The position numbers and the translations under genes were made by a program. A stretch of DNA of 16,996 nucleotides from Altererythrobacter sp. (GTDB lineage: Bacteria > Pseudomonadota > Alphaproteobacteria > Sphingomonadales > Sphingomonadaceae). Within the stretch, counting starts at the first letter, position 1. The number at the start of each line of letters is the position of its first letter. Positions 8,459 to 15,974 of the stretch are shown piece after piece. Below the pieces are notes generated by a model. That model did not search any database. It was not told where the DNA came from and was given only the letters and a program-made list of their open reading frames with translations. The stretch is from contig WTKI01000063.1 in assembly GCA_011524425.1 (NCBI GenBank), positions 1 to 16,996 on the forward strand, written 5' to 3'.

Positions 8459-8512
8459 CAGAGCGAGGCAATCTATCTCAAAAGGAGAAGATTGTACCCC
8501 GTCCTCGCTCTG
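8459..8512. other. 54-nt composite hairpin in the 111-bp gap before the fzlA-like gene
   Basis: The plus-strand arms are CAGAGCGAGG (8459-8468) with CCTCGCTCTG (8503-8512), then CAATCT (8469-8474) with AGATTG (8489-8494), then TCTC (8476-8479) with GAGA (8485-8488). They give 20 perfect pairs, a one-base bulge (A8475), a one-sided 8-nt bulge (TACCCCGT, 8495-8502) and a 5-nt loop. It begins 15 bases after the stop of the secreted-protein gene (minus strand). No T-run follows on either strand, so it is not a standard terminator. It could be an mRNA-stabilising 3' structure, a processing site, a dispersed palindromic repeat or a small RNA. The function is unknown. Confidence 0.6.
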
Positions 8513-8527
8513 GGCTGTCTCAAGCGT

Positions 8528-8989
8528 CTACAGTTCGCCTGTCTCAGCCATGGTTGATTCAGCAATTTTTTCGCGCATGGTCTCGCTTAGCTCTGTGAGC
8601 GCAGGACGCATTGCATCCAGCCCTTCGACCAGCCCTGCGAGCAGACCCATCATTTGCGGAACTCTCTCTGAAAGTTCACGTGGCATGTCTTGCGCCTCTT
8701 CGCCCACTAAATCGCGCACTGTGGCACTCTCGTCTACGTCAGCGGAGTGATCGCCGGTTGCTTCCTGCGCCGCACTCAGCAATGGGCCAACGGGGAGCGA
8801 CAGCAAAACCTCGCCAAGTGTATGGACCATGGCGGATGCGTGTTCCTGCTGGTCAGGATCGTTCAACCGATCGGCTAACTGCGCTATACCCGCATCATCG
8901 CCCTCAAGCGGGTCTGCCTCTTGCGCCAAAGCGACATGAGGTGAGGCGAAAGCAAGCGACAACGTCGCTGCTGCAATGAGAGCACGCAT
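8528..8989 (-). CDS. Small secreted protein of unknown function
   Basis: A 153-residue protein I do not recognise as a named family. It opens with a clear Sec signal peptide (MRALIAAATLSLAFASPHVALA, cut likely after A22). The mature part is acidic and helix-rich: a DRLNDPDQQEHA segment, a hydrophobic stretch LGEVLLSLPVGPLLSAA, an acidic linker (GDHSADVDESATVRDLVGEEAQD) and a Met/Leu-rich amphipathic region MMGLLAGLVEGLDAM at about 114-128. It has no cysteine and no second membrane span, so it is expected to be soluble or peripheral in the periplasm. GGAAGGA lies 6 bases before the ATG and supports the start, but that Shine-Dalgarno is folded into a hairpin (8990-9027). The gene follows another small secreted protein on the same strand with a 78-base gap. 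I can offer no function. Confidence 0.75.
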   Translation of the reverse strand: MRALIAAATLSLAFASPHVALAQEADPLEGDDAGIAQLADRLNDPDQQEHASAMVHTLGEVLLSLPVGPLLSAAQEATGDHSADVDESATVRDLVGEEAQDMPRELSERVPQMMGLLAGLVEGLDAMRPALTELSETMREKIAESTMAETGEL

Positions 8990-9027
8990 AAGCGATCCTT
9001 CCGGTTAGAATTTCGGATTAATCGCTT
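8990..9027 (-). promoter_or_regulatory. Hairpin covering the Shine-Dalgarno of the 8528-8989 gene
   Basis: Read on the minus strand, the 38 bases directly before the ATG fold as AAGCGAT / UAA / UCCG, a 10-nt loop, CGGA / AGG / AUCGCUU, and the last stem base touches the start codon. The Shine-Dalgarno GGAAGGA is split between the inner stem, the 3x3 internal loop and the outer stem. This geometry could restrict ribosome entry, as in thermometer-type or protein-binding leaders. The same dyad on the plus strand is followed by five T (9026-9030) and would look like a terminator, but no plus-strand gene leads into it. Any regulatory effect is inference. Confidence 0.45.
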
Positions 9028-9031
9028 TTTA

Positions 9032-9059
9032 GTTCATGTTGAATGAGCTTAACCTGAAC
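9032..9059. repeat. Imperfect 28-bp dyad between the two secreted-protein genes
   Basis: GTTCA-t-GTTGA (9032-9042) is matched by TTAAC-c-TGAAC (9049-9059) around the spacer ATGAGC. Ten of eleven positions pair (one as G-T), with one mismatch. It lies 8 bases after the stop of the 9068-9454 gene and 42 bases before the ATG of the next gene. It could be an operator for the downstream gene or a transcript 3' hairpin; no T-run follows on the minus strand. It does not fit the LexA (GTTC-N7-GTTC) or CtrA (TTAA-N7-TTAA) spacing. Confidence 0.4.
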
Positions 9060-9067
9060 AAATATGC

Positions 9068-9454
9068 TCAAACGCCGGAATTTTCCAGCATCCCGAGGCA
9101 TGCCGGCATCACAGCATCGACTTGATCCTCATCCAGCAAACGCTGAGCTTCGCGCGAGGCAAGCGCAGAAACCTGATCGCGGGTAAGACCGGTATCATCC
9201 ATCAGCTTGGCTAAGGAACGGACGAAAAACTCTTGCCCGCGCGGATCCAGCAGAGGCCAAGACAGAGCAGCCTCGTTACCATTAGCTTGGCCATAGCTGA
9301 CTAAAGCAAAGGCCGCAGAGCAGCGCAGGAGAGCCTGGTTTTCTAAAGACAGCTGGACACTCGCAGGATCAAATGGTGCGGGTGCGGCCTGCTCAACTGG
9401 TGCAGTAGTTTGAAACGAAGCGAGCAGCGCGGCGGCGAAAAGAATATGAGTCAT
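9068..9454 (-). CDS. Small exported protein of unknown function with two cysteines
   Basis: A 128-residue protein with no family I can name. The frame is open from a GTG/ATG cluster further up (9496), but I chose the ATG at 9454 because it starts directly in a signal peptide (MTHILFAAALLASFQTTA). The extra 14 residues upstream contain R and D that would spoil it. No start here has a strong Shine-Dalgarno. The Pro/Ala-rich stretch APVEQAAPAPFDPA is probably the start of the mature protein. Helical segments follow with C45 (LLRCSAAFAL) and C119 (VMPACLGML), which could form a disulfide in the periplasm. A DEDQVDAVMP acidic region lies near the end. It is divergent from the VOC-fold gene (102 bases between starts) and is followed by another small secreted protein on the same strand. 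Confidence 0.7.
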   Translation of the reverse strand: MTHILFAAALLASFQTTAPVEQAAPAPFDPASVQLSLENQALLRCSAAFALVSYGQANGNEAALSWPLLDPRGQEFFVRSLAKLMDDTGLTRDQVSALASREAQRLLDEDQVDAVMPACLGMLENSGV

Positions 9455-9516
9455 AGCGCACATCATAGCGCGGAAATCTGAACCGCGCACTATCAAGTCC
9501 TTGTCCCCCTGCGCTG

Positions 9517-9534
9517 CGCCGCTAAGGTGCGGCG
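9517..9534 (+). promoter_or_regulatory. Inverted repeat centred on a possible -10 box upstream of the VOC gene
   Basis: CGCCGC (9517-9522) and GCGGCG (9529-9534) are a perfect 6-bp inverted repeat around TAAGGT (9523-9528). TTGTCC at 9501-9506 lies 16 bases upstream of TAAGGT, so the pair could be a weak sigma-70 -35/-10 promoter with the repeat acting as an operator over the -10. The -10 match is poor, so this is tentative. The alternative is a short leader hairpin just before the Shine-Dalgarno. Confidence 0.25.
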
Positions 9535-9556
9535 TGCATCAAGAGGAGAACCCCCA

Positions 9557-9949
9557 ATGCTCAATCACATTATGATCGGTTCCAATGACATCGAACGTTC
9601 AAAGGCATTCTATAATGCAGTGCTAGGAGTGCTTGGGGCAGAGGAACCCTTCGCGCATGTCAATGACACCGGGCAGACCCGCCTGTTTTACAGCCACAAT
9701 GGTGACACGTTTTCTGTGAGCGAGCCGATCAATGGTGAGCCGGCCAACACCGCCAATGGCTCAACCATAGGCTTTGTGTGCGATAGCCCTGAACAACTTC
9801 AGCAGTTTCACGATGTCGCAATCGCCAATGGCGGAACCAGCGTGGAAGATCCTCCTGGCCTTCGCGAAGGCAGCATGGGTCCGATGTATCTGTGCTATTT
9901 CCTCGACCCCGACGGACACAAAATCTGCGGCATTCATCGGCCCGGGTGA
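9557..9949 (+). CDS. VOC-fold (glyoxalase/bleomycin-resistance-like) protein
   Basis: A 130-residue vicinal-oxygen-chelate family protein, predicted cytoplasmic. The ATG at 9557 is preceded by an excellent AAGAGGAGAA (9541-9550); the frame is open from a GTG at 9527 but that has no ribosome site. Residues 1-16 (MLNHIMIGSNDIERSK) form the first beta-alpha unit with H4 at the usual metal-ligand position. AFYNAVLGVLG is the typical helix, and the end (YFLDPDGHKICGIHRPG) is the second-module signature. The Glu that often follows DPDG.K as a metal ligand is not evident (C is at that place), so metal binding and lyase activity are uncertain. Members of this subgroup are commonly annotated only as VOC proteins, and the substrate is unknown. 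The gene converges with metW, with 45 bases between stops. Confidence 0.88.
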   Translation: MLNHIMIGSNDIERSKAFYNAVLGVLGAEEPFAHVNDTGQTRLFYSHNGDTFSVSEPINGEPANTANGSTIGFVCDSPEQLQQFHDVAIANGGTSVEDPPGLREGSMGPMYLCYFLDPDGHKICGIHRPG

Positions 9950-9994
9950 TTTTGTTGATGGTTTGCTGGGACGTGTGGTTAGAAACCCTAAGAA

Positions 9995-10588
9995 CTAGCG
10001 ACTCAGCTCAAACACAGCGAATTCTGCGCGCCAGTTTGCTGCTGTCGCACTGATTTGCTTTTCATTCGCAAAGAACCACTGGTCTTCTATCCGCGCAGTC
10101 TTTTCACGGGCAAGCTCGCGGAAATCGTCAACCGTGACATGGTGGATGTTGTCCGTCGCATACCAGCTGACGGGCAATGCGCGCGTAACCGGCATGCGGC
10201 CACCAAACATCAATGCCGCGCGCGTGCGCCAATGGGCAAAGTTCGGGAAGGATACAAAGGCCTTGTTGCCCACACGCAATAGCTCGTCCAGCATGCGATC
10301 AGGGCGCTCAGCTGTTTGTAACGTCTGGCTGAGAATGGCGTAGTCGAAAGCGTTATCAGGGTAATTCACAAGGTCGGTATTGGCATCGCCTTGAACTACT
10401 GACAGCCCGCGCGCGACACAGCGTTCAACCTGCTGCGGGTTGATCTCTAGCCCGCGCGCATCGGCATCGCGGCTTTTCACAAGCTCTGCCATCAGCGCGC
10501 CATCGCCGCAGCCAATGTCGAGCACACGGCTGCCGGCCTCTACCGCCCGAGCAATCACAGCAAGGTCAGGGCGCAAGCCATCAGCCAT
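9995..10588 (-). CDS. metW: MetW, methionine biosynthesis methyltransferase-like protein
   Basis: A 197-residue class I SAM-dependent-methyltransferase-fold protein of the MetW family. The SAM-binding motif VLDIGCGDG lies at residues 22-30, followed by the acidic strand end (GLEINPQQ) and [14 protein letters not shown] at about 93-107. [20 protein letters not shown] at about 134-153 is characteristic of MetW. It is required with MetX for homoserine acylation in several proteobacteria. Its ATG overlaps the end of metX by 8 bases, so the two are translationally coupled. Length and order (metX then metW) are the common arrangement. Confidence 0.93.
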   Translation of the reverse strand: MADGLRPDLAVIARAVEAGSRVLDIGCGDGALMAELVKSRDADARGLEINPQQVERCVARGLSVVQGDANTDLVNYPDNAFDYAILSQTLQTAERPDRMLDELLRVGNKAFVSFPNFAHWRTRAALMFGGRMPVTRALPVSWYATDNIHHVTVDDFRELAREKTARIEDQWFFANEKQISATAANWRAEFAVFELSR

Positions 10589-11681
10589 CGAGAAAACCCT
10601 TAATCACCCGGTCAAGTGCGGGCACTTCGAGCAGGAAACTGTCATGACCAAAGGGCGCAGAAAGCTCGACGAAGCTGACCGGCGCACCGGCTGCGTTCAA
10701 AGCATGCACGATGTGGCGGCTTTCCGCGGTCGGGTAGAGCCAATCGCTGTCAAAGCTTACCAGGCAAAAACGCGCGCTTGTGCCTTTGAATGCATCGCCC
10801 AGCCGTCCGCCATGCTCTTCAGCCAGATCAAAATAGTCCATCGCGCGTGTGATGTAGAGATAGCTGTTCGCATCAAAGCGCTGCGTAAAGCCGCTGCCTT
10901 GATAGCGTAGATAGCTCTCGACTTGAAAATCGGCATCAAAGCCGAAGCTTTTCGTATCGCGGTTTTGCAACCGACGGCCAAACTTCTCTGTCAGGCCCTC
11001 TTCCGACAGATAGGTGATGTGCGCTGCCATGCGTGCCACCGCCAAGCCATTATCAGGCGAAGCATCATCAGCGTAATAATTGCCTTCGCGCCAATTGGGG
11101 TCCGCCATGATCGCTTGGCGGCCCACTTCATGGAAAGCGATGTTTTGCGCCGAGTGGCGCGCGGTTGACGCAATCACCAGCACACGCGCCGCGCGCTCTG
11201 GCCAATTGGCCGCTAAGCTCAACGCCTGCATCCCGCCCATAGAGCCGCCCACAACCGCGTGTAGCTGCGCGATCTCTAGAGCATCGAGCATGCCGACCAG
11301 CCCGCGCACCATGTCGCGGATTGTGATGACAGGAAAGCGCATCGCGTAAGGCATGCCATCCTCCGCTTTGCTGGCAGGTCCAGTTGAACCCATGCAGCTG
11401 CCAATCACATTGGCACAGATAACGTGGAACTGGTCCGTATCGATGGGCTTGCCCGGCCCCACAGTTCTCTCCCACCAGCCCGGCTTGCCAGTGATGGGAT
11501 GGGTGCTCGCGACATACTGATCGCCCGTCAAAGCGTGACAGATCAATATCGCATTGGATTTGTCTGCGTTCAGCGCGCCATAGGTCTCATAAGCAATATC
11601 GACATGCGCCAGCTCTTGCCCGCTATCCAAAGGAAGCGGGTGTGAAAGCGTGATCACTTGCGAGGCTGGAGCATTTGCCAT
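10581..11681 (-). CDS. metX: MetX, homoserine O-acyltransferase (annotated as acetyltransferase)
   Basis: An alpha/beta-hydrolase-fold acyltransferase that activates the homoserine hydroxyl, the first committed step of methionine synthesis. I start it at the ATG at 11681 ([12 protein letters not shown]), giving 366 residues; the longer frame begins at a TTG at 11720 with a poorly conserved-looking head. Catalytic residues in this numbering are S147 (GGSMGG), D313 (SDWLYP) and H346 (FGHDS). Other family marks are [12 protein letters not shown] and the [10 protein letters not shown] segment. Some MetX proteins use succinyl-CoA instead of acetyl-CoA, and I cannot settle which from sequence. It overlaps metW by 8 bases and is divergent from the hisC-type gene 83 bases away. 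No SAM-II or other methionine riboswitch is visible in that gap; a TTGACA hexamer at 11715-11720 (minus) could be a -35 but lacks a good -10. Confidence 0.94.
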   Translation of the reverse strand: MANAPASQVITLSHPLPLDSGQELAHVDIAYETYGALNADKSNAILICHALTGDQYVASTHPITGKPGWWERTVGPGKPIDTDQFHVICANVIGSCMGSTGPASKAEDGMPYAMRFPVITIRDMVRGLVGMLDALEIAQLHAVVGGSMGGMQALSLAANWPERAARVLVIASTARHSAQNIAFHEVGRQAIMADPNWREGNYYADDASPDNGLAVARMAAHITYLSEEGLTEKFGRRLQNRDTKSFGFDADFQVESYLRYQGSGFTQRFDANSYLYITRAMDYFDLAEEHGGRLGDAFKGTSARFCLVSFDSDWLYPTAESRHIVHALNAAGAPVSFVELSAPFGHDSFLLEVPALDRVIKGFLDG

Positions 11682-11764
11682 TTCAGCTCGCCGATTGAGC
11701 GAGTGCGGCCACGCTGTCAATTGTGCTGTTTTTCACCGGCGAATGCGTTATGCGCCATTGCGCT

Positions 11765-12865
11765 ATGTCTGACACGCCTCAAATGAAGCCCTGGATTGCC
11801 TCGATCCATGCCTATGTGCCGGGCAAATCCAATGGTGCTGGCGGCAAGCCTTTGATCAAACTGTCCGCTAATGAGAACCCCTTGGGATGTTCACAAGCCG
11901 CGCTAGAAGCGCGTACTGACGCGGGCCAACCTGCGCCCTATCCGGACCCCGGCTCAACCCGTCTGCGCGATGCGATTGGCGCGTTGCATGGCATTGAAAG
12001 CAGCCGGATCGTATGCGGTACGGGCTCGGATGAATTGCTCAATCTGGTTGCGCAAGGCTTTGCCGGGCCTGGCGATGAAGTGCTGTTCAGCCGGTACAGT
12101 TTTTCTGTCTATGACATCGCAGCGCGGCGCTGCGGCGCGACACCGGTTGAAGCAGCAGACAAGGATTTTGGTCTGGATGTCGACGCCTTGCTAGGCGCTG
12201 TGACAGACAGAACGCGGGTGGTCTTTGTCGCCAATCCGAACAATCCCACCGGCACCTATTTGCCAGCGAGTGAAGTGGCGCGTTTGCATGAAGGCTTGCC
12301 TGGCAACGCAGTGCTGGTGGTAGACCAAGCCTATGCTGAATATCTCAGCGAAGGCGATGATGATGGCGGCTTGGCTCTTGCTGCCAAAGCGACAAATGTG
12401 CTGGTGACCCGCACTTTTTCAAAGATTTACGGGCTCGCTGGAGAGCGCGTTGGCTGGGCCACTGGCGCGCCTGAACTGATAGATGTGCTGAACCGGATCC
12501 GCGGTCCGTTCAATGTGACTGTCAGCGGGCAAGCCGCCGCTTTGGCTGCGATTGGCGACCAGAACTTTGTCCGCCAGTCGCGCGATCATAATGCAGCAGG
12601 CTTAGCGCGTCTGACAGCAGCGGTCGAAGCGCTGGGCAATCATGGCCTGCGCGCAATCCCCAGCAAGGCCAACTTTCTGCTGATCCTGTTTGAAGGCGCT
12701 GTTTCTGCAAAGCAGGCTCTCGATGCATTGGCCGATGCCGGATATGCCGTGCGTCATCTGCCAGGCCAGAATTTGCCACAAGCCTTGCGCATCACGATTG
12801 GAACTGACCAACATATGGATGATGTAATCGCAACCTTACGCAGCCTTTGCGGAGAAGCATCGTGA
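11765..12865 (+). CDS. hisC: Histidinol-phosphate / aromatic aminotransferase, HisC type
   Basis: A PLP-dependent fold-type I aminotransferase. The start is placed at the ATG at 11765 ([10 protein letters not shown]), giving 366 residues; upstream in-frame GTG (11723) and ATG (11750) codons add only an unlikely head. PLP-site residues are visible: the Lys in [15 protein letters not shown] (K220), D187 and Y190 in [10 protein letters not shown], and N160 in NPNNPTGT. The N-terminal signature LSANENPLG is shared with HisC. It catalyses either the histidinol-phosphate step of histidine synthesis or transamination of an aromatic keto acid, and many bacterial enzymes do both. The downstream tyrA overlaps it by 4 bases, which argues that tyrosine/phenylalanine synthesis is at least part of its job. 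No other his gene is in the window. Confidence 0.9.
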   Translation: MSDTPQMKPWIASIHAYVPGKSNGAGGKPLIKLSANENPLGCSQAALEARTDAGQPAPYPDPGSTRLRDAIGALHGIESSRIVCGTGSDELLNLVAQGFAGPGDEVLFSRYSFSVYDIAARRCGATPVEAADKDFGLDVDALLGAVTDRTRVVFVANPNNPTGTYLPASEVARLHEGLPGNAVLVVDQAYAEYLSEGDDDGGLALAAKATNVLVTRTFSKIYGLAGERVGWATGAPELIDVLNRIRGPFNVTVSGQAAALAAIGDQNFVRQSRDHNAAGLARLTAAVEALGNHGLRAIPSKANFLLILFEGAVSAKQALDALADAGYAVRHLPGQNLPQALRITIGTDQHMDDVIATLRSLCGEAS

Positions 12866-13764
12866 GCATCCAGAATGTCGCTATCATCGGGCTGGGATTG
12901 CTTGGCGGATCGATTGGTTTAGCGATCAAAGAGCGCGCACCGGAGATTGCCACAACCGGCTTTGATGCTAGCGACACTGTGCGCAAACGTGCGCGCAAGC
13001 GCGGCTTGGTCAGCCATGTCGCAGACACAGCAGGAGAGGCGGTTAGCAATGCGGATCTGGTGATCTTGTGCGTGCCGGTTGGCGCAATGGGAGAAGCTGC
13101 CGCTTCTCTTGCCGATGCCCTGCCCAGCAATGCGATCATCAGTGATGTGGGCTCTTCCAAGGAAAGCGTCGCGATTGCGCTTAGCGAAGTGCTGCCTGAC
13201 CACACGATCATCCCGGCACACCCTGTTGCCGGAACAGAGCAAAGCGGGCCGGATGCAGGCTTTGCCACCTTGTTTGCCGATCGCTGGTGCATTTTGACGC
13301 CAGCCGAAGATGCAGACGAAGCCGCTGTCGCCAGCCTGTCTGAATTTTGGGAGAAGCTCGGCTCGAAAATCGAGATCATGGATGCGAAACATCATGACCT
13401 CGTGCTTGCCGTCACCAGCCATATCCCTCACCTCATCGCTTACACCATTGTTGGCACAGCCAGCGATCTGGAAGACGTTACGCGCAGCGAAGTGATCAAA
13501 TACTCCGCCGGTGGCTTTCGCGATTTCACACGAATTGCCGCCTCTGATCCGGTGATGTGGCGCGATGTGTTTTTGAACAACAAAAGCGCGGTTCTCGAAA
13601 TGCTCGGGCGCTTTTCAGAGGACCTCACCGCTTTGCAACGCGCCATCCGGTCCGGCGACGGCGAGACTTTGCACGAGCTGTTCAGCCGCACCCGGGCAAT
13701 ACGCCGCTCTATTATCGAGCAAGGCCAGGATGATGCAGCGCCAGATTTCGGCCGCGAGCACTGA
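12862..13764 (+). CDS. tyrA: Prephenate/arogenate dehydrogenase TyrA
   Basis: An NAD(P)-dependent dehydrogenase of tyrosine synthesis, 300 residues. The start is the GTG at 12862, which overlaps the hisC stop as GTGA. GGAG at 12851-12854 is 7 bases upstream, while the frame's TTG at 12847 has no ribosome site. The nucleotide-binding GxGxxG is at 10-15 (GLGLLGGS). The catalytic-region [10 protein letters not shown] has H120, and SHIPHL at 186-191 carries the second conserved His (H187). There is no fused ACT or chorismate mutase domain, so this is a monofunctional enzyme. Whether it prefers prephenate (TyrA) or arogenate (TyrC) cannot be read with certainty. It converges with plsC, and the 55-base gap between stops has only weak dyads (TGAGC-CCTC-GCTCA at 13762-13775) and no clear terminator. 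Confidence 0.93.
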   Translation: MSIQNVAIIGLGLLGGSIGLAIKERAPEIATTGFDASDTVRKRARKRGLVSHVADTAGEAVSNADLVILCVPVGAMGEAAASLADALPSNAIISDVGSSKESVAIALSEVLPDHTIIPAHPVAGTEQSGPDAGFATLFADRWCILTPAEDADEAAVASLSEFWEKLGSKIEIMDAKHHDLVLAVTSHIPHLIAYTIVGTASDLEDVTRSEVIKYSAGGFRDFTRIAASDPVMWRDVFLNNKSAVLEMLGRFSEDLTALQRAIRSGDGETLHELFSRTRAIRRSIIEQGQDDAAPDFGREH

Positions 13765-13819
13765 GCCCTCGCTCAAGGGTTCCAACGCAAATCCAAGCTG
13801 AGCCTGAGCTACGCGCGGC

Positions 13820-14500
13820 TTACCCGTTCAGCGCGTTAATCGCTGTGTGCACGCGCTGTTCCACTTCCTCGCGAGGCAAGCCGGGCGGGATAGGCTCGCC
13901 AAACTTGTAAGTGATAGTGCCTGATCGTTTCCATAACCGATGGTAAAGCGGTCCGCTGTCCACCGCCACAGGGACAACCGGCAAGCGCAGCATCTTGTAG
14001 AGCCCGGCAAAACCCGCTTGCAGCTTGGGCGATGTATCATGCGGAACACGGGTCCCTTCCGGAAAAATGACCAGCGGGCGCCCATCTGCAACCATGGCCT
14101 TGGCCGATGTAATCATCCGGCGCAGCGCTTTTGCGCCTTCATCACGAGCAACCGGCACTAAGCCATAAAACAAGGCTGCCCGCCCCCATCCGGGAATTTG
14201 AAACAGTTCTGCTTTCGTGAACACACTGGGCAGTGTCAGCAATGTCGGTGCATCGATTGCTTCAAAGAAGCTTTCGTGGCGTATCGCGTATAGGACCGGT
14301 CCGTCTGCCGGACTGCCGTCCAGCACCACTTCAATGCCGAGCAATCGAGTGACGCACCAGCGGTGCCACCCGCTCCAGCGCGCTACGACATAGCGCACAG
14401 CTTCTTTGCTGATCGACATTGCGATGACTGCCCCAGTCACCAGAAAAGCACTGATTAGATAGAATAGAACATAGAAGACAAGGCTGCGCAAAACGGACAT
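13820..14500 (-). CDS. plsC: 1-acyl-sn-glycerol-3-phosphate acyltransferase (PlsC family)
   Basis: A 226-residue membrane-bound acyltransferase that makes phosphatidic acid from lysophosphatidic acid in phospholipid synthesis. The N-terminal hydrophobic segment at about 7-29 anchors it. The acyltransferase motif I is H75-ESFF-E80, an HX4E variant of the usual HX4D that also occurs in alphaproteobacterial PlsC-like proteins. Motif III is FPEGTR at 146-151 and motif IV is VVPVAVDSG at 175-183. I use the ATG at 14500; the preceding codon is a GTG at 14503 that could also start. The gene follows ydcF by 8-11 bases, so it is the last gene of the ftsE-ftsX-ydcF-plsC operon. Specificity for lysophosphatidate versus another lysolipid is not proven by sequence. 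Confidence 0.9.
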   Translation of the reverse strand: MSVLRSLVFYVLFYLISAFLVTGAVIAMSISKEAVRYVVARWSGWHRWCVTRLLGIEVVLDGSPADGPVLYAIRHESFFEAIDAPTLLTLPSVFTKAELFQIPGWGRAALFYGLVPVARDEGAKALRRMITSAKAMVADGRPLVIFPEGTRVPHDTSPKLQAGFAGLYKMLRLPVVPVAVDSGPLYHRLWKRSGTITYKFGEPIPPGLPREEVEQRVHTAINALNG

Positions 14501-14511
14501 CACAAGCGCAC

Positions 14512-15042
14512 TCAGAAATCGAACAAGCCAGACAGCCAGCTCGCCAGCAGCTTGTTATATTCAAGGAACAGCCCTTTCAGCTGCAGCTCTGTTTGTACGG
14601 CGTCCCGTACAATGGTCACATTGGCTGGCAGCACCAGTTCAAGCTCGTGCGCAGCGCGGCGCATATGCCAATCTGCGGTGACTAAGCGCAGCGAAGTGAT
14701 TTCGCGTGCTGCAACCCACTCAGCGGTCTCCTGCGCGTTGCTGCGCGTATCGACAGCAGCAAATCCCAATGTCACGCAGCAATTCATATCCCTGCGTGAT
14801 ACATCGAACTGAGCGGCAAACTCCGCCGGCTTCACTTCCGGATCCACCCCTGTGACCAGCATCTGTCCGGCAAGGCCTTCGTCAAGAATTTCCAGGCCAT
14901 GCGGAATTCGTCCCGCTGACCCTGTCGGTACGATCACCGCATCTGTCTGCTGATCGCCAGCAGGCTGCGGCAACGCAAAGGCAAACCACAAAAAGCCAAT
15001 CATCCAAGCCAGGATGAGGGTAGAGATAAGCCGCACAATCAC
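14512..15042 (-). CDS. YdcF/SanA/ElyC-family (DUF218) membrane-anchored protein
   Basis: A 176-residue DUF218-family protein. One N-terminal membrane helix (about 5-24) is followed by a Rossmann-like domain. The strand and loop DAVIVPTGSAGRIPHGLEIL (34-53) is the family signature, and further segments are MLVTGVDP, DTRSNAQETAEWV (the usual T..N..E region) and LVTADWHMRRA. The catalytic role of the family is unsettled; E. coli relatives SanA and ElyC affect envelope integrity and peptidoglycan or undecaprenyl-lipid metabolism. The start is a GTG at 15042 sharing GTGA with the ftsX stop, so translation is coupled to ftsX. Its position between ftsX and plsC suggests an envelope role, which is inference. 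The family is clear; the function is not. Confidence 0.85.
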   Translation of the reverse strand: MIVRLISTLILAWMIGFLWFAFALPQPAGDQQTDAVIVPTGSAGRIPHGLEILDEGLAGQMLVTGVDPEVKPAEFAAQFDVSRRDMNCCVTLGFAAVDTRSNAQETAEWVAAREITSLRLVTADWHMRRAAHELELVLPANVTIVRDAVQTELQLKGLFLEYNKLLASWLSGLFDF

Positions 15043-15974
15043 AACATTTGCCTTAACGCATTGCCGATGGTGATCCGCGCTGTAACGACTGCAATGCCGA
15101 CACCCAATACCGGAATCATTGCGATCGCGAGCCAGTCTGTCCAGCTTAGGACGCCCCCGCCGATCATGCCTGAATCAAGCGCTGAAAACTGGCTCCCAAG
15201 GATGATAACGGCAATCAGGCCAATGCCTAGCCCTGCCGCCCCGCCCAGCATTGCATCCATCCCGACAGAGCGCTGAAAGATCTGTGCAATCTGGCTATCG
15301 GTGCCGCCTAGCAAATGGACAATCTCCACGGTGTCTTGATTGTTGCTCAGCGCGCTTCGCGTGGCAAGCCAGACCGCAGTAACAGCAGTCAGCGCCAGCA
15401 AAACGATCAACGCATAAGCGAGAAATTGCAGAGCGGAGAGCGCGGAGTAAACAGGCTGAAGCCAGCTTGACTGAGCATCGATCCGCGCTGCCGGTGCATC
15501 TGCTTCAATGAGAGTTTGAAGACGCGTAATCTCTTCTTCGTTGGCAGGGCCATTGAGCTGCACGTCAATCAGGCTGGGGATCGGAACCGCATCCCCTGCA
15601 TCGCCAGTGCCAAGCCATGGCTCAAGCAATGCATCGAGCTCTTCCTCAGGGACAATGCGAAGTTGCTCTACTGACGGCTCTGCAAGCATGATCTCAGCCG
15701 CTTTCTCGGTCTGTGCAGCGCGTTGAGAAGCATTGGCTTCTATAATTTGAATGGTCAGCGCGCCTGACAGCTCACCGCGAGCTCTGTCAGCAAGATTGCC
15801 AAGCGACATTGCACCGGCACATGCGACGACAATCAATGCAATCATGATCGCCAGAACCCAAGGCACAGGACCTGCCAAACGCGCGCGCGGGACAATTTGC
15901 GCAGCGCTTTGCCCATTGCGTTGCCGTTCGCCCCGTTTGAGGATCTTGCGGCCAGGAATAGGAGGCAGCTTCAT
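15039..15974 (-). CDS. ftsX: FtsX, cell-division ABC transporter permease-like protein
   Basis: A 311-residue FtsX. A basic, Pro/Gln-rich cytoplasmic head (1-36) precedes TM1 (about 37-59). The periplasmic domain (about 60-178) is where FtsX contacts amidase activators in other bacteria. TM2-TM4 follow at about 181-205, 241-263 and 281-300. EIVHLLGGTDSQIAQIFQRS at about 217-236 is the characteristic FtsX/MacB-type coupling region. It forms the FtsEX complex, which uses ATP hydrolysis to switch on septal peptidoglycan hydrolysis. The ATG at 15974 overlaps the ftsE stop as ATGA. The amidase-activator partner (EnvC-like) is not in this window. Confidence 0.93.
   Translation of the reverse strand: MKLPPIPGRKILKRGERQRNGQSAAQIVPRARLAGPVPWVLAIMIALIVVACAGAMSLGNLADRARGELSGALTIQIIEANASQRAAQTEKAAEIMLAEPSVEQLRIVPEEELDALLEPWLGTGDAGDAVPIPSLIDVQLNGPANEEEITRLQTLIEADAPAARIDAQSSWLQPVYSALSALQFLAYALIVLLALTAVTAVWLATRSALSNNQDTVEIVHLLGGTDSQIAQIFQRSVGMDAMLGGAAGLGIGLIAVIILGSQFSALDSGMIGGGVLSWTDWLAIAMIPVLGVGIAVVTARITIGNALRQML

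Noticed and set aside
8447..8504. An 8-bp direct repeat CCCCGTCC (8447-8454 and 8497-8504) that might be a target-site duplication around a small insertion
   Set aside because: The 42-bp interior has no terminal inverted repeats and the second copy overlaps the hairpin bulge and stem; more likely chance.
8482..8560. AAGGAG followed by a TTG on the plus strand inside the composite hairpin, suggesting a small ORF
   Set aside because: The frame closes after about 21 codons with unremarkable residues, and the AAGGAG is explained as the apex of the hairpin stem.
9950..9994. A terminator between the convergent VOC and metW genes
   Set aside because: Only GGTT-AGA-AACC (about 9977-9987) is present, 4 bp with no T-run; too weak to call.
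11682..11764. A possible SAM-II or other methionine riboswitch upstream of metX
   Set aside because: The gap is only 83 bases and shows none of the expected pseudoknot elements; only an isolated TTGACA is seen.
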